This document shows, piece by piece, positions 1 to 8,782 of a stretch of 33,298 bases of DNA. Numbering within the stretch: the first letter of the stretch is position 1; each line of letters begins with the position of its first letter. The position numbers were made by a program, and so were the translations under genes. The stretch is from a bacterium (GTDB taxonomy: Bacteria; CLD3; SB21), in NCBI GenBank assembly GCA_013359335.1, contig JABWBZ010000005.1, forward strand, positions 1-33,298, in the 5' to 3' direction. The notes beneath the pieces were generated by a model, which made no database searches, had not been told where the DNA came from, and saw only the letters and a program-made list of their open reading frames with translations.

Positions 1-119
1 TATAAAACAATCAGCAGACAACTCGTGATGCCAATCGCCAAACAGAAAATATTGATCAAGCAATACGCTTTGTGTTTGATCAAATTCCGAAATGCTATTT
101 TGAAGTAATTTTGAAACAT
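1..119 (-). CDS. ABC transporter permease (MacB/FtsX type), N-terminal part only, cut by window edge
   Basis: This open frame starts at an ATG at 119 (minus) and runs off the left edge without a stop, giving 39 codons. The protein begins MFQNYFKIAFRNLIKHKAY and continues into a hydrophobic first membrane helix (LINIFCLAIG and onward). That is the same N-terminal signature as the complete permeases in the window: an amphipathic lead, then RNL-KHK, then TM1. A good ribosome site (GGAG, 7 nt before the ATG) supports the start. It would be the next paralog in the permease series, 84 bp beyond the stop of the 204-2618 gene. Its function should match its neighbours: the membrane subunit of an ABC exporter or lipoprotein-release-type machine. 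Completeness cannot be judged. Confidence 0.85.
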   Translation of the reverse strand, partial: MFQNYFKIAFRNLIKHKAYCLINIFCLAIGITSCLLIVL

Positions 120-142
120 TGGTTTTCTCCATATTGTAAAAC

Positions 143-201
143 GGCAGACGTCAGACGCGAGACGAGAACCTTCGTCTTACGTTTGGCATTTCACGTCTGC
201 C
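143..201. repeat. Inverted pair of degenerate 7-bp repeats (gene-less hairpin element)
   Basis: Outer arms 143-151 and 193-201 are perfect 9-bp inverted copies (GGCAGACGT and ACGTCTGCC). An inner stem pairs 160-165 with 172-177. Both arms show a 7-nt period on a common theme (AGACGNN). Over 25 positions the left arm and the reverse complement of the right arm match at 18. The element begins 2 bp after the stop of the 204-2618 gene and ends 23 bp before the next ATG, filling the intergenic gap. A transcript would fold into an imperfect hairpin. There is no T-run, so a simple intrinsic terminator is not favoured. Confidence 0.7.
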
Positions 202-203
202 TA

Positions 204-2618
204 TTATTCATATTTCAACGCATTCACCGGATTGCCCGTCGCGGCACGAAACGCCTGAAAACTAACTGTTCCCAAAGCAATGGCGAGCGTAACAACTCCG
301 GCAATTATAAATACGGCCGGTCCAATGGAAATCCGGTACGCAAAATGATCGAGCCATCGGTCCATGGCAAAATACGCGAGCGGCCATGCAACGAGATTCG
401 CGACGATCACCAATCGCACAAATTCTTTGGACATCAAACCGACGATATTCGCGACCGTCGCGCCCATCACTTTACGGATTCCGATTTCTTTGGTGCGGCG
501 TTCGGCCATAAATGCCGCAAGACCGATCAATCCCAAACAAGCGATGAATGTTCCCAAACCCGCAAAATATCCCAGCACCCGGCTGAGTTGCTCTTCATTG
601 CGGTACAGTTGATCGAAATTCTCATCGATGAATTGATAATTAAACGGCACATCCGGATCGTATTCAGCCCAGCGTTCTTTTAAGAATTCAAGCGTCGCGG
701 GAACGTTTTCCGGACGGATACGGATGGAAAAATATCCGGTAAAATTCGGATTGATAGCAAAAATCATCGGCGCAATTTTCTCGCGCATGGATTCAAAATG
801 AAAATCTTTCACGACACCGACAACCCGCGAACGCCGGTTACCGAAATTCACGCGTTTATTCAACGCGTCTTCATTCGACGTCCACCCGAGAGCTTTGACC
901 GCGGATTCATTGAAAATCACAGCGGCTGTATCGTCGGTAACAAACTCCTTCAAAAAATCACGTCCGGCAGCGATCGGCATGTCGTACGTAGTCATATAGT
1001 CGTGATCGACAAAGACGCTGGCAATTCGAAAATTTACGGCCTTCATCTCGCCGCCGATGTCCACTTGCATGTTAAAACTGTCCAATAATCGTCCCGACGG
1101 AAAACGGCTCGACGCCGATACCGCAACGATATTGGAATTTTGTTTCAATTGATTTTTTACGTCTTCAATTTTATTCCGAGCGCTTTGCGGAATTAAAATG
1201 GCCAGAACGTGATCGTGTTTGAATCCGAGATCGGCCGTTCTGCAAAAATCAAGTTGGTTTTGAATGATTCCAATGCCGCACAACAACGCAATGGTTATCG
1301 AAAATTGCGTGACTACGAGCGTTGAACGCAGCCAGGACGAACCGGATCCATTGCTCAATTTACCTTTTAAAACGACGACCGGCTCGAACGCCGAAAGAAA
1401 AAACGCCGGATAACTTCCCGAAATCAGCCCGGTCAACAACGCAATCGTAATAATCGACGCCAACATGAAATAATTATCCGCCGGATTCAGCGAAAGATTC
1501 TTTCCGATAAAAGCATTAAAATACGGTAACGCCAGTTCAACTAATCCGATGGCGAGGATGAGTGCAATGAATGCGAGGATAATAGTCTCGCTCAGAAATT
1601 GACGGATCAGGTCTTGGCGGCCGGCACCGACCACTTTTCGAACCCCTACTTCCCGCGAACGGTCTGCCGCTTTCGCCGTCGACAAATTCATAAAATTGAT
1701 ACACGCAATGAGCAGAATAAAAAACGCAACGGCTGAAAAAATATACACGTAGAGAATGTCGCCGTTGGGCTCTATCTCAGAATCTAAATGCGAATGCAGA
1801 TGAATATCAGTGATCGGCTGAAGTTTAAGCAACGTAAAAGCGCTGGCTTTCGGAATGCTTGGATTAGGAACCGGCACATGCTTATCGACGAATTTAACCA
1901 ACTGTTGCTCGAATTCACCGGCATCCATGCCTTCCGGTAAAAAAACGTACGTCGGATAATTATTGGAACCGAAGTTCGTCATGAGCGTTCCCGGAGAAAA
2001 AATTGTCTGCAGCGTCACGAACGATGCGAGAATATCGATGTGAAAGTGAGAATTTTCTGGGATGTCTTTGAGAATACCTGTGACTTTTAAATCAAGCTGA
2101 TCTTCATAGTTGATGATCTTTCCCATCGGATCGGCATTGCCGAAATACTTCCGCGCAGCCGATTCCGTCAGTACAATACTGTTCGGTTCTTTCAGAACGT
2201 TACGCCGATCGCCTTTCACTAATTCAAAACTGAAAACATCCAGCACATGTTCATCAGCCCAGAAAAAACGGTTTTCGATGAATGCTTGTTCACCCATTTT
2301 CAATTTAGTATTAAAATCACGAAGAAATTGCGCGACTTTAATCTGCGGAAAATCAGTTCTCAATAACGGCGCAAATGGAGGAGCGATAGGCCCCAGCCAT
2401 AAATTCATTTGCCCGTTTTGGTTATAAAATTGCCGGGAAACGCGATAAATCCTGTCGGCATGGGCGTGATATCGATCGTAACTCAGTTCATACTGCACGA
2501 ATAATAAAATAATCAAACAGCTCGCCATACCGACGGCTAAACCCAGAATGTTGATAGCCGAATACGTTTTGTGTTTGAGCAAATTACGTATGGCTATTTT
2601 TAGATAGTTTTGAAGCAT
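204..2618 (-). CDS. ABC transporter permease, duplicated MacB_PCD-FtsX type
   Basis: This 804-residue inner-membrane protein is probably the permease of a MacB/LolCDE-like ATPase complex that uses ATP to move a periplasmic substrate rather than forming a classical channel. Predicted layout: TM1 about 20-42, periplasmic MacB_PCD-like domain about 45-285, TM2 288-310, first cytoplasmic coupling motif SREVGVRKVVGAG at 321-333, TM3 and TM4 to about 408, TM5 433-453, second periplasmic domain, TM6 about 683-705, second coupling motif RTKEIGIRKVMGA at about 708-720, then TM7 and TM8. It ends NPVNALKYE, the family's usual tail. The length of about 800 is normal for fused tandem-duplicated permeases. 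The start has AAGGA 7 nt upstream. It carries no ATPase domain, so it depends on a separate ATPase such as the 19661-20350 product. The substrate is unknown. Confidence 0.93.
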   Translation of the reverse strand: MLQNYLKIAIRNLLKHKTYSAINILGLAVGMASCLIILLFVQYELSYDRYHAHADRIYRVSRQFYNQNGQMNLWLGPIAPPFAPLLRTDFPQIKVAQFLRDFNTKLKMGEQAFIENRFFWADEHVLDVFSFELVKGDRRNVLKEPNSIVLTESAARKYFGNADPMGKIINYEDQLDLKVTGILKDIPENSHFHIDILASFVTLQTIFSPGTLMTNFGSNNYPTYVFLPEGMDAGEFEQQLVKFVDKHVPVPNPSIPKASAFTLLKLQPITDIHLHSHLDSEIEPNGDILYVYIFSAVAFFILLIACINFMNLSTAKAADRSREVGVRKVVGAGRQDLIRQFLSETIILAFIALILAIGLVELALPYFNAFIGKNLSLNPADNYFMLASIITIALLTGLISGSYPAFFLSAFEPVVVLKGKLSNGSGSSWLRSTLVVTQFSITIALLCGIGIIQNQLDFCRTADLGFKHDHVLAILIPQSARNKIEDVKNQLKQNSNIVAVSASSRFPSGRLLDSFNMQVDIGGEMKAVNFRIASVFVDHDYMTTYDMPIAAGRDFLKEFVTDDTAAVIFNESAVKALGWTSNEDALNKRVNFGNRRSRVVGVVKDFHFESMREKIAPMIFAINPNFTGYFSIRIRPENVPATLEFLKERWAEYDPDVPFNYQFIDENFDQLYRNEEQLSRVLGYFAGLGTFIACLGLIGLAAFMAERRTKEIGIRKVMGATVANIVGLMSKEFVRLVIVANLVAWPLAYFAMDRWLDHFAYRISIGPAVFIIAGVVTLAIALGTVSFQAFRAATGNPVNALKYE

Positions 2619-2655
2619 ATATTTTCCTTGTTAACGGGCATAGCGCGGAAACTTT

Positions 2656-5022
2656 CTATTCACTATTCTTCAATACTTCCGACAAATTGATCGTTGCCAC
2701 ATTCCATGATTGACGACCCACAGCCGCCATCGCCGTAATAAAAATGACGACATTCGCCAAAACAAAAGGCATAAAACCCGGCGAAAAGTTTCCAGTAAAT
2801 TGTTTTACCTGTTTCAATAAAAGTTGGATACCGGCAGCGCTGAGCGTCGTAGCTATAACTCCGGCAACGATCATGGAAATAAGAAATTCGCGGTTGATCA
2901 ATAACAGGATTTGACCGGCCGATGCTCCGAGCATTTTGCGGACGCCCACTTCTTTCAGATACCGCAAAAAATGCTGCGCAGCCAGGCCATATAATCCCAG
3001 ACACGCAATCAGCAGAGCCATCGCGGCAACATAGCCGAATGTTCCGGAGACTTTGGTAAAGGTTTGATAAAATCCGTCAAAAACTTCTTTCTGAAAAAAA
3101 CGATTGATCGTCACATCGGGAAAAAGGTTTTTCCAAACCTGATCGATTTGAGCGGCAACTTCTTTTCCGGTTCCGGGCGCAAACCGAATAACCATACACG
3201 TAAAATCCTTGTTATCCGCCCTGAAAAACGCCGAGGGATACGTCGCGCCCGTTCCGAATAATTTGAAATCATCGACGACGCCGGTGATCGTGTATTTTTT
3301 TTCTGCTACGCGAATTTGCCGGCCAATACCGTCCGATAAATTTTGTTTCTCAAGAAACGCTTCATTGACTATAATCGAATTTTCATCCTCCACGCGTTTT
3401 TCAAAATCGAAAAACCGTCCGGATTTCAAGTTAAGACCGAGCGCTTCCGGGTAACCTGCGCCAACGTCAAAACGAAAAATATTTTGTTTTTCGTCGCCGT
3501 CTGCGAATAGCGTTTCCTGCCGCATGGATTGTCCGATATGATGGACGGATCCGGCAACCATCTGCACATTCGGATTTTTCAGAACTTCATTTTTTAACAG
3601 ATCGAATTGGCGGCTTTCCGTGAGTTGAACGATCAATGTTTGATCAGGATTGTATCCCCATGAAAAATGTTTCCACTGCTGCGCTGCTGTCAACAGTACG
3701 ACCGTTATAATGACGGCCAAAAACGCTAACACGAATTGAATCGCCAATAATCCCCGGCGCAGCATATTCTTGCTTACAAATTTTTGCCGCCCGGCAAAGA
3801 TGATGACTGGTTTAAATGATGACACGTAAAAAGCCGGGTACATGCCTGATCCCAAGCCTGTAACCGCCAACAATCCTAGCATCCATAACCACAAACCGGC
3901 ATTACTCGAAAATGAAACCGTTGTCTTGAGAACCATAATGCTGTTGAGAATGGGAACAAACAATACTTCCGTCAGCATCAATCCTAAGGCTAATGATAAA
4001 AAGCAAAGCAGAAGATTTTCCGACATGAATTGTGCGATCAAATGCTCGCGCCGGCCTCCCAGTACTTTCCGGATGCCGATTTCTTTCAAACGCCTTGAAA
4101 CGCCGCCCAGGGAAATATTCACAAAATTGAAACAGGAAACCGCCATCATCACTAACGCGATCAATGAAAACATGATCGTTAAAGCAGGATGGAGCGTTTC
4201 GGCTGGCCGATGAATGACATCATAAGCATTGGGCGCGGGATGACGGAGGTTATCAAGCGTAAATGATTGGATCGGCGTATCAGAATTATGATCATTGAAA
4301 AGCGGAACGTAGCGATTCATTTGTTTCGCCACAAAATCGGCATCCTCCGCCCGGCGAAGTTGAATAAAAATTCCGTCGGTCCGCGTTTTCCAATTTTGCG
4401 TTTTTAAAATTTCATGAACGGAATGATAGCCCGTCAGAAAATCGAACCGGAATCCGATATTGTTCGGAAACGGTTCGGCGACGCCTGCAATCGAAAAAGT
4501 TTTAGGCTGATCGCCGATGATCAGCGGAATCGTGCGGCCGATCGGATCTTTACCGGGAAAATATTTTTCAGCGGCATCGGCGCTCAGAATAATTGCATTG
4601 GGATTATTCAACGCAGAAGGGTCGCCGTACTTCAGCGGAAAAGTAAACATGGTGAAAAAATCGACGTCGGCATACGTAATGACTTCATCAAAAACATTTT
4701 CTTTGTAAAAAGCTTTTGCTCCTTCGCGTTGAATTCTCACCGCATGTTCGATCTGTGGAAAATCGGATTGCAGCGCCTGAGCAATCGGCGCCGGCGCATC
4801 GCCCCACGTTTGTATCTCTCCGCCGGTATTGGTCACGTATTCTATTATGAAAATACGTTCGCCGTTTTTGTGAAACTCATCCAGCGTCCAATAATTCTGC
4901 AAGAAAAGAAAAACGGTAATACTACAACCGACGGCGATCGACAAGCCGAAGATATTGATGATCGATACGGTCTTTTGCCGGAACAAATTCCGAAGAGCGA
5001 TTTTTAGATAATTTTGGAACAT
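2656..5022 (-). CDS. ABC transporter permease, duplicated MacB_PCD-FtsX type, divergent subgroup
   Basis: This 788-residue paralog has the same two-half architecture: TM1 about 20-42, periplasmic domain, TM2 about 280-302, coupling motif RRLKEIGIRKVLGG at 310-323, and a second half with RYLKEVGVRKMLGA at about 687-700 followed by two helices. It belongs to a different subgroup from its immediate neighbours. It shares features with the 17278-19647 protein, such as the early DEFH segment, a FFxMFTFPL stretch near 122-130 and GDP-AL at 133-137. Its C-terminus (INLSEVLKNSE) lacks the NPVxALKYE tail typical of the other copies. AGGA stands 6 nt before the ATG at 5022. It lies 37 bp upstream of the next permease in the operon. 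Its exact partner and substrate cannot be told from sequence. Confidence 0.92.
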   Translation of the reverse strand: MFQNYLKIALRNLFRQKTVSIINIFGLSIAVGCSITVFLFLQNYWTLDEFHKNGERIFIIEYVTNTGGEIQTWGDAPAPIAQALQSDFPQIEHAVRIQREGAKAFYKENVFDEVITYADVDFFTMFTFPLKYGDPSALNNPNAIILSADAAEKYFPGKDPIGRTIPLIIGDQPKTFSIAGVAEPFPNNIGFRFDFLTGYHSVHEILKTQNWKTRTDGIFIQLRRAEDADFVAKQMNRYVPLFNDHNSDTPIQSFTLDNLRHPAPNAYDVIHRPAETLHPALTIMFSLIALVMMAVSCFNFVNISLGGVSRRLKEIGIRKVLGGRREHLIAQFMSENLLLCFLSLALGLMLTEVLFVPILNSIMVLKTTVSFSSNAGLWLWMLGLLAVTGLGSGMYPAFYVSSFKPVIIFAGRQKFVSKNMLRRGLLAIQFVLAFLAVIITVVLLTAAQQWKHFSWGYNPDQTLIVQLTESRQFDLLKNEVLKNPNVQMVAGSVHHIGQSMRQETLFADGDEKQNIFRFDVGAGYPEALGLNLKSGRFFDFEKRVEDENSIIVNEAFLEKQNLSDGIGRQIRVAEKKYTITGVVDDFKLFGTGATYPSAFFRADNKDFTCMVIRFAPGTGKEVAAQIDQVWKNLFPDVTINRFFQKEVFDGFYQTFTKVSGTFGYVAAMALLIACLGLYGLAAQHFLRYLKEVGVRKMLGASAGQILLLINREFLISMIVAGVIATTLSAAGIQLLLKQVKQFTGNFSPGFMPFVLANVVIFITAMAAVGRQSWNVATINLSEVLKNSE

Positions 5023-5050
5023 CGGTTTTCCTATGCTAAGACTGGTATTG

Positions 5051-5098
5051 TTATTCGCGTTTCAATGCTTCCACAGGGTTCGTCGCGCCTTTGTAACT
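5051..5098 (-). pseudogene. C-terminal remnant of a lost ABC permease
   Basis: The minus-strand frame ending at the TAA at 5051-5053 reads VSYKGATNPVEALKRE, which is the terminal signature of this permease family (compare ATANPVDALKYE). No permease body precedes it. Going upstream the frame runs straight into the 3' end of the esterase gene and meets a stop. The esterase stop codon at 5098-5100 directly overlaps the edge of the remnant. The simplest reading is that a permease once occupied this slot and all but its last 16 or so codons was replaced or deleted when the esterase gene arrived. Confidence 0.7.
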
Positions 5099-5943
5099 TA
5101 CTTATGAAAAACAGCGACAAGACCGTAATTCAGTGCCTCAGAAGGGACAGTAAAATGTCCTCCTTTATCAAAAATTCTTGTTGTCAGATTTAACCCGGAA
5201 TAATTTCTGCTCTTTATTTTTGAAATCATTTCATTAACATTTTCAGGTTGAAATTTTTCTCCTTCATCTGATCCGAATGAAATAAACACATCGGCTTTTA
5301 ATTCGGCGTTATGGTGGGAATACGTTTCTTCATCCTTAAATATTGCTTTGTTATCCCACGAAACAGTTGGACTGCTGATTATATATTTATTAAAAAGCCT
5401 GGTCTCACTGAATAGAGCATAAGTTGCAAAAAGTCCACCCATTGAATGGCCTTCAATAGCTCTGTTCGTTGTATCAGTCTTATAATTCTTATCCACAAAA
5501 GGAATCAGTTCTTTTTTTAAAAAAGATAAAAACCGGTTGGCTTTTCCCGTTCTCGGATCCTCAGGGATTTGAGTCGGAGAATAATCTCTCATTCTATTGT
5601 TTTTCCCTCCGGGGCCGGCATTTAAGCTGCCGTAACCGATTCCAACAATAATTATTTCTGGAATATGCCCACCCAACAAAAGATGAGGCGTCACGCCGCA
5701 CGCAACAAAATATGCTATATCGCCGTCCAGAACATATAAAACGGGATATTTCGAATTTGAAGAAGTGTAGTTTGTCGGAAGTTTAACATATACATTAAAA
5801 GTATCGTTAACTTCTTTCGAGTTAAATAAATAATATTCTGCATTTTGATTTATAAAAGAGTATTCTGCAGATATTTTTTGCGTTTGTGCGTTTAAATTTG
5901 CCGCAATCGCTAATGTGGTAATAAAGACCAATTTTGTTTTCAT
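5098..5943 (-). CDS. Secreted alpha/beta-hydrolase, IroE/esterase-D-like
   Basis: This 281-residue protein has a signal peptide (residues 1-19, basic start then a hydrophobic stretch ending ANLNAQ), so it should be periplasmic or secreted. The fold is that of the putative esterase family that includes enterochelin-esterase/IroE-like hydrolases: a YPVLYVLDGD strand-turn at 66-75, the nucleophile elbow GHSMGG with Ser167, a probable acid in SDEGEK at 225-230 and His263 in GGHFT. It probably hydrolyses an ester or a small peptide/lactone substrate that is not identifiable here. Base composition is clearly more AT-rich than the flanking permeases, and it interrupts the permease array beside a permease remnant, both consistent with recent acquisition. 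A resistance, siderophore or lipid-ester role is possible but unsupported. Confidence 0.82.
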   Translation of the reverse strand: MKTKLVFITTLAIAANLNAQTQKISAEYSFINQNAEYYLFNSKEVNDTFNVYVKLPTNYTSSNSKYPVLYVLDGDIAYFVACGVTPHLLLGGHIPEIIIVGIGYGSLNAGPGGKNNRMRDYSPTQIPEDPRTGKANRFLSFLKKELIPFVDKNYKTDTTNRAIEGHSMGGLFATYALFSETRLFNKYIISSPTVSWDNKAIFKDEETYSHHNAELKADVFISFGSDEGEKFQPENVNEMISKIKSRNYSGLNLTTRIFDKGGHFTVPSEALNYGLVAVFHK

Positions 5944-6061
5944 TTGTACCCTTTTAACGATTTTTTAGGCGGCGATTTATTTTTTTTTGTTTAGATAAAA
6001 CTTGATTTTTTGCCGATTAGCGCTTGGTGCTCGAAACACGGGCGCATCAGTACACCGTAGG

Positions 6062-8431
6062 CTATTCGCACTTCAACGCGTCCACCGGATTTGCTGTTGC
6101 TGCCTTGATAGCCTGGATGCTAACTGTCAATAAAGCGATACACAACGTTAAAGCTCCCGCCAAAATAAATATTCCAACCGATACATCCATGCGGTACGCA
6201 AAATTTTGCAACCATGCATTCATGATATAATAAGCCGCAGGCCATGCAATGACATTGGCCATCAAAACCCATATTAAAAACTCTTTGGATAAAAGCATTA
6301 CGACACCTGTCACAGAAGCACCGAGGACTTTCCGAATACCAATTTCTTTGGTACGCTGTTCAGCGCTGAACGCAGATAACCCGAAGAGCCCCAAACATCC
6401 AATAAAAACAGCAAAGAGTGTAAAATAACCGATGAGAGTTTGCGAACGATCTTCCGATTGATATTGTTTATTAAAATCCTCATCGACAAAAAAGAAATCA
6501 AACGGACGTCCGGGAAAAAGACCGCTCCATGCCGAACGAACCAACTCTAGCGTTTGCCGGATCTCCTGGCCTGAAACAGCTAATGTAAAATAATTATACC
6601 AGCCTGGGTTCATAGTTATTACTACCGGTTCAATAGGTTCATGCAATGATTTGAAATGAAAATCTTTAACAACGCCGATGATACGCCCGGTTTTTCTTCC
6701 CCATTCAAATTTTTTCCCAATGGCCTGTGTGGGCGTCCAACCGAATTCACGTGCAGCGGTTTCATTGATCAGGAAACCCTCGTTCATATCCGTCAGAATC
6801 GATTTTGAAAAATTTCTTCCTGCCACCAGCGAGAGGCCATATGCCGGAACAAAATTTTCATCGGCAACCAGGCTCGACATCAGCCGGGTCTCATTTTCGC
6901 CAAGACCTTCTGGCCGTGAAACTCTTTGCAGTAAAGGTCGCCCGGGAATAGTTCCTGAAGATGTAACATGAGCAACTCCTGTGATACCCGACAAAACCGA
7001 TTTCACTGTTTCAGATTTTTGACCGGCATCCCGGTTAAGTCCAATTTCAATTACAAGTTTTTGATCCTTTTCAAATCCTAAAGGCTGATCTTTCATAAAC
7101 TCCAATTGACGGTAAACGGTAATTGCGGCAATCATCAGCCCGATAGAAATAGTAAATTGACTCACGACCAGAATGCGTCGCAAAGAAATACGCTGGCGTC
7201 CTTTGTCCAATTGTTGCTTCAGAGCCGTGATCGGTCTGGCCGCCGATAGTATCAAGGCGGGATAAAGGCCTGCACACAAGCCAAGCATCGTTGTTCCGAT
7301 AACCGAAACAACTATCCAAAATGGATTCAACCAGGCTAATTCTTTGCCGGTCAGCGTATTAAAAGGACCGATCAAAAGCTCGACAACAAAAAGAGAAAAA
7401 AGAAAAGCAATCCACGCCAGAAGTACGGATTCGGCCAGAAATTGCCTGATTAGCAGCATCCGTGAAGACCCCAGTACTTTGCGCACCCCGACTTCCCTGA
7501 TCCTGTGAGCGGATCGTGCAGTGGTAAGATTGACAAAATTCAGGCCGGCAATCGCAATAATCAAAATAGCGATTCCAGCAAATATCAAGACGGTAGTCCG
7601 GTCGCCATTAGTCTCAATTTCATTGGATAAATGAGATGTCAGATGTATATCTTTTAGCGGCTGCAAAAAAAGATTAATGGTAATACCCATGTCAGACGCT
7701 TCTTTAGCGTAATGCCTCATCACCATGTTTTTGATTTTGCTTTCCAGTTCGCCACGGTTGATATTTTCTTTAGCTAAAATATAAGTGTGCGTTCCTAACG
7801 CATACCAGTTTTGAATATGCGGCGTTAAGATTTCACGCGTACGGTGTGAAAGAAGCATATCAAAATGAAAATGAGAGTTTTTAGGAACATCGGCTGTCAA
7901 TCCGACGATTTCATATTTCATAGAATCATTAAGTGTAAGTATTTTTCCCAGTGGATCTGTGTCGCCAAAATATTTATGTGCCAGGGTTTGTGTTAATACA
8001 GCCGTATAAGGCCGGTCCAGTCCTGAACCCTTACCCCTAAGCATTGGAAATGAAAACATATCAAAAACCGACGGGTCGGTAAAAAATACTTTTGTTTCTG
8101 TAAGAATTTGATTTTCGTGCCGTACTGTAACAAAGGTTTGACGCAGGCGTGCAGTAGCTTCTATTTCCGGAAATTCTTCTTTCAATTTTGGGCCTGCAAG
8201 CGCCGATACCCAAGCCATCGTCCGAGTTGGTTCGCCGGGCGAAGTCACTTCATAGCCGACCCGAAAAATACGATCCACGTTAGTATGATACCGATCATAG
8301 GACCATTCATCCGTTACAAAAAGAATAATTAGCATGAAGGATGATAATCCAGCCGTGAGCCCCAGAATATTGATGCAGGCAAACGTTTTTTGTTTTCGCA
8401 AAAGCCTGACTGCAATTTTGAAATAGTGCAT
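6062..8431 (-). CDS. ABC transporter permease, duplicated MacB_PCD-FtsX type
   Basis: This 789-residue member of the main permease subgroup starts MHYFKIAVRLLRKQKTF, followed by TM1 (about 18-40). It has a periplasmic domain, a first coupling motif REVGVRKVLGSSR, internal helices, a second periplasmic domain and the second coupling motif QRTKEIGIRKVLGA at about 692-705. Two more helices and the tail ANPVDALKCE follow. AGAGG lies 5 nt before the ATG. It lies 118 bp upstream of the esterase gene in the direction of transcription, in an AT-rich gap with no recognised element, and 34 bp after the permease remnant 8466-8761. By eye, that remnant resembles this protein's last 98 residues more than those of other copies. 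Confidence 0.92.
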   Translation of the reverse strand: MHYFKIAVRLLRKQKTFACINILGLTAGLSSFMLIILFVTDEWSYDRYHTNVDRIFRVGYEVTSPGEPTRTMAWVSALAGPKLKEEFPEIEATARLRQTFVTVRHENQILTETKVFFTDPSVFDMFSFPMLRGKGSGLDRPYTAVLTQTLAHKYFGDTDPLGKILTLNDSMKYEIVGLTADVPKNSHFHFDMLLSHRTREILTPHIQNWYALGTHTYILAKENINRGELESKIKNMVMRHYAKEASDMGITINLFLQPLKDIHLTSHLSNEIETNGDRTTVLIFAGIAILIIAIAGLNFVNLTTARSAHRIREVGVRKVLGSSRMLLIRQFLAESVLLAWIAFLFSLFVVELLIGPFNTLTGKELAWLNPFWIVVSVIGTTMLGLCAGLYPALILSAARPITALKQQLDKGRQRISLRRILVVSQFTISIGLMIAAITVYRQLEFMKDQPLGFEKDQKLVIEIGLNRDAGQKSETVKSVLSGITGVAHVTSSGTIPGRPLLQRVSRPEGLGENETRLMSSLVADENFVPAYGLSLVAGRNFSKSILTDMNEGFLINETAAREFGWTPTQAIGKKFEWGRKTGRIIGVVKDFHFKSLHEPIEPVVITMNPGWYNYFTLAVSGQEIRQTLELVRSAWSGLFPGRPFDFFFVDEDFNKQYQSEDRSQTLIGYFTLFAVFIGCLGLFGLSAFSAEQRTKEIGIRKVLGASVTGVVMLLSKEFLIWVLMANVIAWPAAYYIMNAWLQNFAYRMDVSVGIFILAGALTLCIALLTVSIQAIKAATANPVDALKCE

Positions 8432-8465
8432 AAGGGCCTCTGATCTTTCAATTATTAGTTTTTTG

Positions 8466-8761
8466 TCATTCGTATTTCAACGCTCCACCGGATTCGCGGT
8501 AGCGGCTTTGATAGCCTGATAACTCATGGTGATCAAAGCAATCGCAAGCGCGACGGCAGACGATAATAAAAAGCTCGCAACGCCTACGTCAATACGGTAG
8601 GCAAAATTTTCGAGCCATTGATTCATTAGCCAGTACGTCAACGGCCATGCAATGAAATTGGACATCAAAACCAGTTTGCCAAATTCTTTGGTCGGAAACG
8701 TCACAATGTTGCCAATCGTAGCGCTCAACACTTTGCGAATTCCGATTTCTTTCGTACGCTG
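8466..8761 (-). pseudogene. Decayed ABC permease: C-terminal 98 codons with a 1-bp frameshift
   Basis: The minus strand from 8761 reads QRTKEIGIRKVLSATIGN and continues through two membrane helices to ATANPV. This is the last FtsX segment of a permease, aligned with the final 98 residues of the neighbouring copies. The first 700 residues are absent. Just before the end one base is missing: GTGGAGCGTTGA in place of the family's GTGGACGCGTTG. The frame therefore stops at 8477 as PVER, whereas restoring the base would give NPVDALKYE and the stop at 8466. The span of 296 nt is exactly one short of 99 codons. Upstream of 8761 the sequence switches abruptly to the 3' flank of the 8783-11176 gene. 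No start codon or ribosome site is convincing. It is a relic of gene loss. Confidence 0.88.
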
Positions 8762-8782
8762 GTTTGGTATTTCACGTTGTTT

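Noticed and set aside
143-201. Short regularly spaced repeats as a CRISPR array
   Set aside because: Units are 7-9 bp, degenerate and contiguous, without 20-40 bp spacers, and no cas genes are present. The same reasoning applies to the arms near 12256, 20396, 25516 and 26041.
204-2618. Plus-strand open frames of 60-300 codons opposite the permease, kinase, protease and aminotransferase genes
   Set aside because: They lie wholly within well-supported minus-strand genes, carry no recognisable domains and have mirror-image codon composition.
5944-6061. Regulatory RNA or promoter in the AT-rich gap upstream of the esterase
   Set aside because: Only T-rich stretches and no stable hairpin or clear promoter boxes were visible. 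A promoter for the esterase is possible but cannot be supported.
8477-8731. A short functional 84-residue membrane protein
   Set aside because: The reading frame extends upstream of its ATG into permease homology without a start, and it ends early because of a one-base deletion. It is a pseudogene fragment.
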